Assembly (NCBI GenBank): GCA_018065415.1
Contig: JAGHTI010000037.1
Span: forward strand, 1 to 37,824
Direction: 5' to 3'
Length of the DNA: 37,824 nt
From: Candidatus Equicola stercoris
GTDB lineage: Bacteria > Bacteroidota > Bacteroidia > Bacteroidales > Bacteroidaceae
In this document: positions 31,018 through 37,824 of the stretch, in pieces
Layout: each line of letters opens with the position of its first letter
Position numbering within the stretch: the first letter of the stretch is position 1
The notes under the pieces: model-generated
The model's database searches: none
Told to the model about the DNA's origin: nothing
Seen by the model: only the letters and a program-made list of their open reading frames with translations
Position numbers and translations under genes: made by a program

Positions 31018-31035
31018 TACGGGGTAGACTTTCTT

Positions 31036-31503
31036 TTATATTATAATTTCACTTGATGCCTGTTTCGTAGCCTTTTTACCAGCCTTCTTTGCAGCCTGTG
31101 TAGCTACAATAGTGAAACTTGCACCTACGAGAGTTGCCATACGGCTACTCTTTGCCCACTTTACATATACCTTCTTGATGTCAGAGTTTGTATTGAACTG
31201 CTGTGCATCCAGAACGCCATTAGAGGTTAGCCCATGACCGAAGAACCCGAAGTCGCCCAACTGGGAACGCATGGAAATCTTTGCATTTGCCTTCAACGCA
31301 GAGCCGAGAATCACGATCAAAGCCTTGATATTACTTGCACTATACCCTTTGGAGGCACGTGCCACCAGAGCACAGAACTCGTCAAGAGTCATCTTGCCGC
31401 TTGCCTGTGCTTTGGCATACAGTTTGGTCACCTTCTCCCTGACACCAGTGGTGGGATTCTTAACGGTAACCGCACGTTCACTTAAAGAATAATTAATTGC
31501 CAT
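31036..31503 (-). CDS. HU family (HU-HIG-like) DNA-binding protein
   Basis: 'MAINYSLSERAVTVKNP...LYAKAQASGKMTLDEFCALVARASKGYSASNIKALI...ISMRSQLGDFGFFGHGLTSNG'; Lys-rich tail. Confidence 0.8.
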   Translation of the reverse strand: MAINYSLSERAVTVKNPTTGVREKVTKLYAKAQASGKMTLDEFCALVARASKGYSASNIKALIVILGSALKANAKISMRSQLGDFGFFGHGLTSNGVLDAQQFNTNSDIKKVYVKWAKSSRMATLVGASFTIVATQAAKKAGKKATKQASSEIII

Positions 31504-31614
31504 TTTTTTAATTTTTTAATTTGTTAAACTTAATTTTTTATATATCTCATTTTGCGCATAATGAAATTCTTTTCAATTCATACTGCAAGTACAAAAGTCA
31601 TCCCCATCCACTGA

Positions 31615-32103
31615 TCAAATCAATTCATCTTGATCTGTTCGTAAATCAAATGTCTTCGCACGTGCCAACCTTTCCACCTCTGCAATGCTGAGCACCAACC
31701 GCACGCGGAAAATCACATCTTCCACCTCGTCAAGAGTAGTGAAGGCGCAGGAACATTTCACCTTACCATTGCAAAGACCTTTCAGAATTTCATAGTCATT
31801 CTTGTCTTCGTCTGTAAGAAGATTTTTGTTTTCCTTGCGGAGTGATGAAATCCTGTCCATCACATCTTTTACTTTCGCAGGCGAGAAGAAATACAAATCT
31901 ACCCTCTGCCCGAGAGTGCCGAAGTTAACATCTACCTCTGCAAAGGTCATCACCACGTTCTTGCGGAGAACACCCACTTTTCCCAAGAGTGGAGTAAGTT
32001 TTTTTGCAACATCTCTCTCTGCCTCATCCAGCAGAGTGGCAATCTTACACATTGCATTCTTTGCATCTGTGTACGCACTTAAAATTTCTTTTGTGTTTTT
32101 CAT
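31615..32103 (-). CDS. Uncharacterised 162-aa protein
   Basis: ORF with its own promoter (32172-32203); no family recognised. Confidence 0.7.
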   Translation of the reverse strand: MKNTKEILSAYTDAKNAMCKIATLLDEAERDVAKKLTPLLGKVGVLRKNVVMTFAEVDVNFGTLGQRVDLYFFSPAKVKDVMDRISSLRKENKNLLTDEDKNDYEILKGLCNGKVKCSCAFTTLDEVEDVIFRVRLVLSIAEVERLARAKTFDLRTDQDELI

Positions 32104-32136
32104 GATATTAAAATTTGTTCAGAAGGGGAAAAGATA

Positions 32137-32151
32137 CTGACACCGTGTCAG
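32137..32151. promoter_or_regulatory. Perfect 15-bp palindrome in the leader of the 31615-32103 ORF (operator candidate)
   Basis: CTGACAC-C-GTGTCAG. Confidence 0.55.
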
Positions 32152-32171
32152 GCATCTGTCCTTCCGACAAT

Positions 32172-32203
32172 GCAAAAGTACAGACATCACCACACCAGAC
32201 AAA
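32172..32203 (-). promoter_or_regulatory. Bacteroidota-type promoter for the 31615-32103 ORF
   Basis: Minus strand: TTTG, N19, TACTTTTGC. Confidence 0.7.
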
Positions 32204-32213
32204 GAAAAAAGAA

Positions 32214-32250
32214 GAGTGTTTACCGACCTTCTGTTGGTCCGCAAACACTC
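32214..32250 (-). terminator. Intrinsic terminator for the 32289-32774 ORF
   Basis: GAGTGTTT/AAACACTC outer stem with mostly paired inner GACC/GGTC; minus-strand T-rich tail ttctttttt. Confidence 0.65.
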
Positions 32251-32288
32251 ATCATAACACCATTACAGTATTCTCTACAACACTTTTC

Positions 32289-32774
32289 TTATTGGTCGCT
32301 GAGAGTTCGGCAAAAAGACGTTATCTTATCAATGGCAAACGAATTTTCATTCTTTCTTTTGGACAATTTCAGAGACACACCACCCTTGTCACAAAAACAC
32401 GAAGGCACAAAACGCTCCAAATTTGCCTTGTTACCCTTCACCTCCAGATACCGACTGAAAACACACTCCAGCATCGTCCTCAACTGCTGTTTGGTACCAA
32501 CCCAGCAAATCCTCTCTGCGGAACACGTTAAATCAACATCGACACCCATGAGATACACAAAATGTTCCATGGAAGTATTGGCTATCAAATCCTCCTCACA
32601 CAAAAACTCATACAGCTTCTGCGCCTCCTCACGTTTCAGCCCCATCGGCATACGCTCTCGATTCGGAACATCTGGTTTCTTCCTTTCACCAAAATTCAAC
32701 ACGCCACCATTATTTACATTGATTGTCTGCTGCTCAATGTAGTTACCATGAACAATAATACTACCTCTCTCCAT
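32289..32774 (-). CDS. Uncharacterised protein with N-terminal 'IIVHGNYIEQQTINVNNGGVLNFG' segment
   Basis: ORF read from the internal ATG at 32774 (ORF track starts at 32780); flanked by a terminator; overlaps the upstream ORF. Confidence 0.65.
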   Translation of the reverse strand: MERGSIIVHGNYIEQQTINVNNGGVLNFGERKKPDVPNRERMPMGLKREEAQKLYEFLCEEDLIANTSMEHFVYLMGVDVDLTCSAERICWVGTKQQLRTMLECVFSRYLEVKGNKANLERFVPSCFCDKGGVSLKLSKRKNENSFAIDKITSFCRTLSDQ

Positions 32775-33087
32775 ATACATTATTATTAACTATTTGATTA
32801 TTGATATAGTCACCGTTTATCTCCGTAGAGCTGACAGTATATGACTCTTTCATCCCCAACCGTTGAAAACGCTCATATTCATCCGTCGGCAGCTTACGGA
32901 TATCGAACACCTTTGCCAGAAAGTCCTTTATCATCAGCACCCTGTCGTTGAGGTTCGGCGGATACTGTTCCAACACAGCCACAAAGTCCGACAACGAGTG
33001 CAACTCTTGTCCTCCAAGAGCCACCCCCATCATCAGGACATCATCCTGTCCCAACGTGTCAGCCGTTGTGTTTATGTTTTTAGTCAT
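32761..33087 (-). CDS. Small uncharacterised protein with C-terminal 'TEINGDYINNQIVNNNVYGER' segment
   Basis: ORF track runs to 33186; ATG at 33087 (MTKNINTTADTLGQDD...) preferred. Confidence 0.65.
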   Translation of the reverse strand: MTKNINTTADTLGQDDVLMMGVALGGQELHSLSDFVAVLEQYPPNLNDRVLMIKDFLAKVFDIRKLPTDEYERFQRLGMKESYTVSSTEINGDYINNQIVNNNVYGER

Positions 33088-33245
33088 CCTGTTATATTTT
33101 TCTTCCCCACTATGGGCAAAGTTATTGTTTTCAGTTATAGTAGGCCATATATACAGCTCACGCATAGATATTACGGCCCATTTCATCGCATAATCTACTC
33201 GTACTTCTTCTCAATCTTCAAAGGTTAAAATACGAAGTCCCTCTG

Positions 33246-33296
33246 ATTTATCTCCCATGTGTTTTTCACATATTATTATATGTATGGAAGATAAAT
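33246..33296. promoter_or_regulatory. Inverted repeat directly downstream of a promoter box (operator or 5'-UTR structure)
   Basis: ATTTATCTCCCAT (33246-33258) / ATGGAAGATAAAT (33284-33296), 12 of 13 complementary; inner ACATAT-tatt-ATATGT. Confidence 0.6.
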
Positions 33297-33328
33297 GCAA
33301 AGATAAGAAAATCAAATCAGTTCTGCAA
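33297..33328 (-). promoter_or_regulatory. Bacteroidota-type promoter for the 33087/33186 small-ORF unit
   Basis: Minus strand: TTG (33328-33326), N20, TATCTTTGC (33305-33297). Confidence 0.6.
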
Positions 33329-33376
33329 TAGTTATTAGGAAAAAATTAGTGCAGATTATCATTTTTTAATAAATCA

Positions 33377-36300
33377 TTACACTGTGCCGATGTCCTGATT
33401 TTCTGCCCACTGTTCACATTGCTTCAGCACTATGTTCATCGCGCCTTCTGTTTCTTCTGGTGGGTATTGGTATTTCTTTAACAAACGCTTTACCAACCTA
33501 CGCATATTGGCACGTTCTGCCTCTCTGCGGTTCCAGTCTATGGTGCGGTTTTTTCGAAGCATGTCTGTCAGATCTTTAGTCATTGCCACCAACTGGTCAT
33601 TTGAATAGAAGTCCTTCACAGCCTGTGGTCGGGTCAGGGCATCATAGAATGCTTTTTCATCATTGGAGAGTCCCAAATCGTTACCCTGCTGTTCTGCATC
33701 CATCATCTCCTGTGCCAGTTTCAGCAGTTCTTGGATAACTTCCTCATTTGTCAGCAATCCGTTTACATAACGGTTCAGCGTCTCGCTGAATCTGTTGCTG
33801 AACAGTTCTCCTGTCACAATGTTTGAACGAATCATTGTACGTACACGTTCTCGCAACAGGTCTTCCAACAACTTTGCGGCAAGGTTTTTTTCCTTCATCT
33901 TCCTGACCTCTTCCATAAACTTTTCATCGAAGAGTGAGAACTCTGTCTGCTCATCAAAGATGTTGACTACGCCATCGCTGCTTACGCTTTGTTCAATGAG
34001 AGCCACGATACGCTTGTTTATCTCTACCTTCGATATCTTGTTTGTATTCTGCAGACGAATTATCAAGATGCGTACAGACTCCATGAAACTTACCTCATAA
34101 CGCTCTTCTTCCACGAGAAGTGAGCGACAAAGGGTTACAGCCTGACGGAGCATGAAAGCATTTTTTGTGAACTCCTTGCAGTCTTCCGCTTTGGCTGGTG
34201 CCATCAAGAAGTTTACAGCACCCTTTATCAACATCGCACGCTCCGAAGGTGAACCATGATGGAATTTGCTGTAGTCATAGCCATGAAGCAAGTCTCGGCA
34301 TATCTCCTGTTTCTCTTTGAACTCCGAATATGCCCTCTCCTTGATGTCGTTATTGCCGTAGTTGTCACGGTCTCGTTTGGTATAGCGTTTCATTGCCTCT
34401 TTCAATGCTGAGGCAATACCCACATAGTCCACAATCAACCCTCCTGCCTTCTCTGGAAAGACTCTGTTCACGCGGGCAATGGCTTGCATCAGGTTGTGGT
34501 CCTTCATTGGCTTATATACATACATCGTTGCCAGTGACGGAACATCAAAACCTGTCAGCCACATATCCACGACAATGGCTATCTTCATCTCGTCGTCCTC
34601 GTCCTTGAACTTTTTGGCAAGTTCTTTCTTGTAGGCTTTACTTCCGATGATTTCTGCCCATTCCTCCGGATCTTGGTTCCCTCCTGTCATCACCACTTTA
34701 ACCTTTTCCGTCCAGTCAGGGCGAAGTTCAAGGATGCGGGTGTATATCTTCATGGCTATCGGTCGGGAGTATGCCACAATCATAGCCTTTCCACAACAGA
34801 TATGCTGACGGTTTTCTTCATAATGCGTGATGATGTCTGCCACAAGGTCGTTGACTGTCGCATCGTTGCCAAGCAGTGAGTCCATGTGCGACATTACCTT
34901 CTTGTTCTCTTCAAGGTCTGCTTCCGATGCTCCTTCTGCCCTCAACTTGTCATACTCTGCATCAATCTGGGCAAGTATCTCATCGTTGAGTTTCAGTTTT
35001 ATCACGCGGCTTTCGTAATAGACTGGGCGTGTTGCGCCATCCTTTACCGCCTGCGTCATGTCATACACGTCAATGATGTCACCGAACACTTCTGCCGTAT
35101 CTCTGTCTTTGTCTGATATTGGAGTTCCTGTAAAACCAATATATGAAGCATGAGGCAGTGAGTTTCGTATCTTTCGTGCAGCACCGATATGTGTATTTCC
35201 TTCTGTGTCTATCTTTTCTTCCATGCCATACTGACCGCGATGTGCCTCATCGGTCATCACGATGATGTTGCGGCGGTCGGAAAGTGCACCGTCCCAGTCA
35301 TCGAATTTCTGCATGGTGGTGAAGATGATGCCTCCGGAATTTCTGTTCTTCAGCATTGCCTTCAGAGATGTGTCATCATTTTCTGCATCGCGGCTTGTGC
35401 ATTGCACTGCACGCTGACGGAGGAAATCGACCGTGCGAGAAAACTGACCGTACAACTGTTCATCGAGGTCGTTACGGTCTGTAATAACCACTATGGTAGG
35501 GTTCATCATCTGTATCTTTGGATGATGAGCCAAGAACACCATCGACAGGCTCTTGCCAGAGCCTTGTGTATGCCAGAACACACCAATCTTGCCATCGCCT
35601 TTCACAGCCTCCTCTGCTCTCGTGGCGGCCTTCTCCACAGCGTAGTACTGATGATAGCCTGCGAGAATCTTTGCATAACTGCCTTCGCGGACATCAAACA
35701 GTATGTAGTTCTTCAGAAGGTTTAGCAGTACTTTCGGGGTGAATATGGATTTGAAGGCCACATCATAGTCTGCCACCTCTCCGGTAGGCTGTTTCCATTC
35801 CATGTAGCGGTCTTCCTTGGCAGTGACGGTTCCTACTTTTGTCTGTGCCATGTCGCTCATCACATTGAAGGCATTGTAAATAAATAACGATGGAATGGAC
35901 TTCTGGTAGTTGCGCAGTTGCAGATATGCTTCGCTGGCATCTGTCTCCTCTCTTGACGGAGATTTCAACTCTATCACCACCAGAGGCAGACCATTCACGA
36001 ACACCACAATGTCCGGTCGCTTGGTATCATGCTCCTGCACCGTAAACTGATTCACCACCAAGAAATCGTTTTTCTCAGGATGCTCAAAGTCTATAAGGTT
36101 TACAACCATTGTCTTCTCGCGCGACTGTTGTTCCACGCGTTCATTGAATCTGCCGTAGTGTGACATGGCTTCGTGTATCATGTCCGCACCTTCGTTCTTT
36201 GGATTGGAAGATGCGTGCTGTGTGAACGTCACCTCAATGCCATATTGCATCATCTGCGTGAACTTGAAGTTGCACTCATAGAGCGAAGACCCCTCTATCT

Positions 36301-36505
36301 GATGCAGTTTCCTGATGGCATCATCAATGGCATCACGGGGAATAGACGGATTGATGCGGCACAGAGATTCCCGCAGCACATCGTCCAATACAGGATTTGC
36401 ATAATCACGCTCTATGTCAGGACCGTACTCATAACGGAACTGATTACCTTCAAGGCTCTGAAACAATTCGATGAGAGCCTGCTCGTAGGTGTCTTCTGTA
36501 AACAT
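33377..36505 (-). CDS. hsdR: Type I restriction endonuclease subunit R
   Basis: 1042 aa; 'FEHPEKNDFLVVNQFTV', 'PDIVVFVNGLPLVVIELKSP', 'FWHTQGSGKSLSMVFLA', 'TDEAHRGQYG', 'GFTGTPI'. Confidence 0.95.
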   Translation of the reverse strand: MFTEDTYEQALIELFQSLEGNQFRYEYGPDIERDYANPVLDDVLRESLCRINPSIPRDAIDDAIRKLHQIEGSSLYECNFKFTQMMQYGIEVTFTQHASSNPKNEGADMIHEAMSHYGRFNERVEQQSREKTMVVNLIDFEHPEKNDFLVVNQFTVQEHDTKRPDIVVFVNGLPLVVIELKSPSREETDASEAYLQLRNYQKSIPSLFIYNAFNVMSDMAQTKVGTVTAKEDRYMEWKQPTGEVADYDVAFKSIFTPKVLLNLLKNYILFDVREGSYAKILAGYHQYYAVEKAATRAEEAVKGDGKIGVFWHTQGSGKSLSMVFLAHHPKIQMMNPTIVVITDRNDLDEQLYGQFSRTVDFLRQRAVQCTSRDAENDDTSLKAMLKNRNSGGIIFTTMQKFDDWDGALSDRRNIIVMTDEAHRGQYGMEEKIDTEGNTHIGAARKIRNSLPHASYIGFTGTPISDKDRDTAEVFGDIIDVYDMTQAVKDGATRPVYYESRVIKLKLNDEILAQIDAEYDKLRAEGASEADLEENKKVMSHMDSLLGNDATVNDLVADIITHYEENRQHICCGKAMIVAYSRPIAMKIYTRILELRPDWTEKVKVVMTGGNQDPEEWAEIIGSKAYKKELAKKFKDEDDEMKIAIVVDMWLTGFDVPSLATMYVYKPMKDHNLMQAIARVNRVFPEKAGGLIVDYVGIASALKEAMKRYTKRDRDNYGNNDIKERAYSEFKEKQEICRDLLHGYDYSKFHHGSPSERAMLIKGAVNFLMAPAKAEDCKEFTKNAFMLRQAVTLCRSLLVEEERYEVSFMESVRILIIRLQNTNKISKVEINKRIVALIEQSVSSDGVVNIFDEQTEFSLFDEKFMEEVRKMKEKNLAAKLLEDLLRERVRTMIRSNIVTGELFSNRFSETLNRYVNGLLTNEEVIQELLKLAQEMMDAEQQGNDLGLSNDEKAFYDALTRPQAVKDFYSNDQLVAMTKDLTDMLRKNRTIDWNRREAERANMRRLVKRLLKKYQYPPEETEGAMNIVLKQCEQWAENQDIGTV

Positions 36506-36518
36506 TGCTTTTATAGTC

Positions 36519-36645
36519 TTTTTTTTCTAGGCTTTCTAGGATTTTCTAGAGTTTCTAGGCTTTTCTAGAGCTGCTAGATTTTCTAGAGTTTCTAGAGCTG
36601 CTAGGCTTTCCAGCCTTTCCAGAGTTTCTAGAGCCCCCAGCCTTT
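36519..36645. repeat. CTAG-rich approx. 9-bp repeat array in the hsdR leader
   Basis: Units such as gtttctaga, ctttctagg, ttttctaga, gctgctaga; about ten CTAG tetramers by eye. Confidence 0.8.
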
Positions 36646-37455
36646 CTATTTTCTTTTCTCCAGTTCTCTTTCCAGCGAGGCTATCCGCGCTCGCAGGAGT
36701 GCATTTTCGGCTTCGAGCCGGGCTATTATCTGCTTTTGCGTGCCTCGCATGTCGAGGCGGGCTGCTGTCATGCGCTCGCGGATGCCGCCCTCCTCCACAA
36801 ACTCGCGGTCGAGGCCCTCTATATAGGTTGTCATCGCCTTGTCCACCATGTGGCAGAGGGTGATGGCAGTGTTGCACAGCTCCTCATCGGTCCACTTGGA
36901 GAAATAGGGCTCATAGTCTGCAAGGTCGTTGTGAGTGCGGCAGAATGTAAGCAGCTTGTCGTAGCGGCTGGCAATGCCAGCCTCCATAGCTTCCCTAGAA
37001 TTGCTAGAATTCCTAGAATTTCTAGAGCCACTAGAATTTCTAGAATCCCTAGAGTTGCCAGAACCGCTAGAGTTGCCAGCTCCCCTATGGCTTCTTGCTA
37101 TTCTTCCCCAGTCGTTCAGGTGGTGCTGTTTCAGGTAGTCCTGATAGTCCTCTAAGAGTTCCTGATTGCTCCCTTTGGCAATGCCAAGGAGCTTTATCTC
37201 CACCTCGAAACTGGTGCGGCCATCGGTAAGCCCCTCCGCGATGTTCTGTTTCACTGAGCGTGCCGCCTGCACCATCTGGTCAACGGTGCGGTCGCCATAT
37301 CTTGGCAGGAATCGCTCGCAGAATGCTTTTGTCAACTGCACCAGCACGTCGCTTTTCTGGAAGAAGAACAGCTCCGTATATACGGTCTGCTTCCTCATCA
37401 CGCTCGGAGTACCGTCGTCATAGCGATTCAGGTTGATATTCTTTTTCTCAGCCAT
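36646..37455 (-). CDS. Four-helix-bundle (S23/suffix-domain-like) protein encoded between hsdS and hsdR
   Basis: 'QKSDVLVQLTKAFCERFLPRYGDRTVDQMVQAARSVKQNIAEGLTDGRTSFEVEIKLLGIAKGSNQELLEDYQDYLKQH' and C-terminal coiled coil. Confidence 0.8.
   Translation of the reverse strand: MAEKKNINLNRYDDGTPSVMRKQTVYTELFFFQKSDVLVQLTKAFCERFLPRYGDRTVDQMVQAARSVKQNIAEGLTDGRTSFEVEIKLLGIAKGSNQELLEDYQDYLKQHHLNDWGRIARSHRGAGNSSGSGNSRDSRNSSGSRNSRNSSNSREAMEAGIASRYDKLLTFCRTHNDLADYEPYFSKWTDEELCNTAITLCHMVDKAMTTYIEGLDREFVEEGGIRERMTAARLDMRGTQKQIIARLEAENALLRARIASLERELEKRK
36991..37086. repeat. In-frame 9-bp repeat array (consensus ATTTCTAGA) encoding an N-S-R/S linker
   Basis: Units attgctaga, attcctaga, atttctaga, gccactaga, atttctaga, atccctaga, gttgccaga, accgctaga; encodes GNSSGSGNSRDSRNSSGSRNSRNSSNSREA. 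Confidence 0.85.
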
Positions 37456-37459
37456 AGCA

Positions 37460-37824
37460 TCATATTTTTATCTCACCAGACATCAATTTTGGAAGAAGCG
37501 TATCACGGAGAGAGGAGAGATGGGAGGATTCTAATCGTGTATTGATTATTTTGTCAATAACATCATTCATAAAATTACTCATCCAGTTCAGCATATTATT
37601 GTCAGGAATCGTCACTAAAGCCTTTTCTAAATCGCTTCTCTTAATATGTCCCATTGTTACAGCCTTATCTTTTGCTATTCTAATAAATTCATCCAAATGG
37701 AATTTCGTCCACATTAGATAGATCCATTTTGGATAATTCTCTGATGTAACTTTGAATAGATGCTGATTAAGACCGCAAATACCACCACACCAAATATCAA
37801 CAAGGAGAGTTCCAGACCATGAAA
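37460..37824 (-). CDS. hsdS: Type I restriction specificity subunit S, C-terminal part (truncated at window edge)
   Basis: The minus frame stays open to the window edge: SWSGTLLVDIWCGGICGLNQHLFKVTSENYPKWIYLMWTKFHLDEF...LRDTLLPKLMSGEIKI*. Confidence 0.88.
   Translation of the reverse strand, partial: SWSGTLLVDIWCGGICGLNQHLFKVTSENYPKWIYLMWTKFHLDEFIRIAKDKAVTMGHIKRSDLEKALVTIPDNNMLNWMSNFMNDVIDKIINTRLESSHLSSLRDTLLPKLMSGEIKI

Noticed and set aside
35189-35725. 178-aa plus-strand ORF
   Set aside because: Antisense to the conserved hsdR helicase motifs
36536-36877. ORF with 'ALETLERLESLAALETLENLAALEK' leucine/glutamate repeats
   Set aside because: Out-of-frame reading of the CTAG repeat array and of the four-helix-bundle gene's 3' end
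36519-37086. CRISPR array
   Set aside because: Units are 9 bp and contiguous with no unique spacers, so this is a tandem repeat rather than CRISPR
36646-37455. Diversity-generating retroelement (because of the Avd-like fold)
   Set aside because: No reverse transcriptase, template repeat or variable-repeat target is visible in the window

Overview
The window looks like a Bacteroidota chromosome, probably Prevotella/Bacteroidales. The evidence is a SprA-type T9SS protein, TAnnTTTGC promoter boxes and the gene content. Positions 1-29.6 kb are mostly housekeeping and metabolic genes: DUF2723, a polysaccharide deacetylase, frr, rsgA, scpB-like, a Na/Pi cotransporter, a Sir2 deacylase, recX, two glycoside hydrolases, ddh, guaD-like, tRNA-Ser(CGA), sprA, ruvA, ychF, lgt, mutS, deoC and dtd. 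Positions 29.6-37.8 kb are accessory: two HU-like proteins (one fused to InlB-B-like repeats), three small uncharacterised ORFs with compact regulatory DNA, and a type I restriction-modification locus (hsdS partial, a four-helix-bundle protein, hsdR) on the minus strand. The most interesting signals are: (1) two overlapping small ORFs next to hsdR that share an unusual 'I-x-G-[DN]-Y-I-x-x-Q-x-[IV]-N-[NV]-N' segment, downstream of an operator-like inverted repeat; (2) the HU / B-repeat fusion; (3) CTAG-rich 9-bp repeat arrays, one inside the four-helix-bundle gene and one in the hsdR leader; (4) a 21-bp duplication of the tRNA-Ser 3' end that forms a tRNA-like minihelix. All calls come from reading the sequence and the supplied translations; no database search was run.
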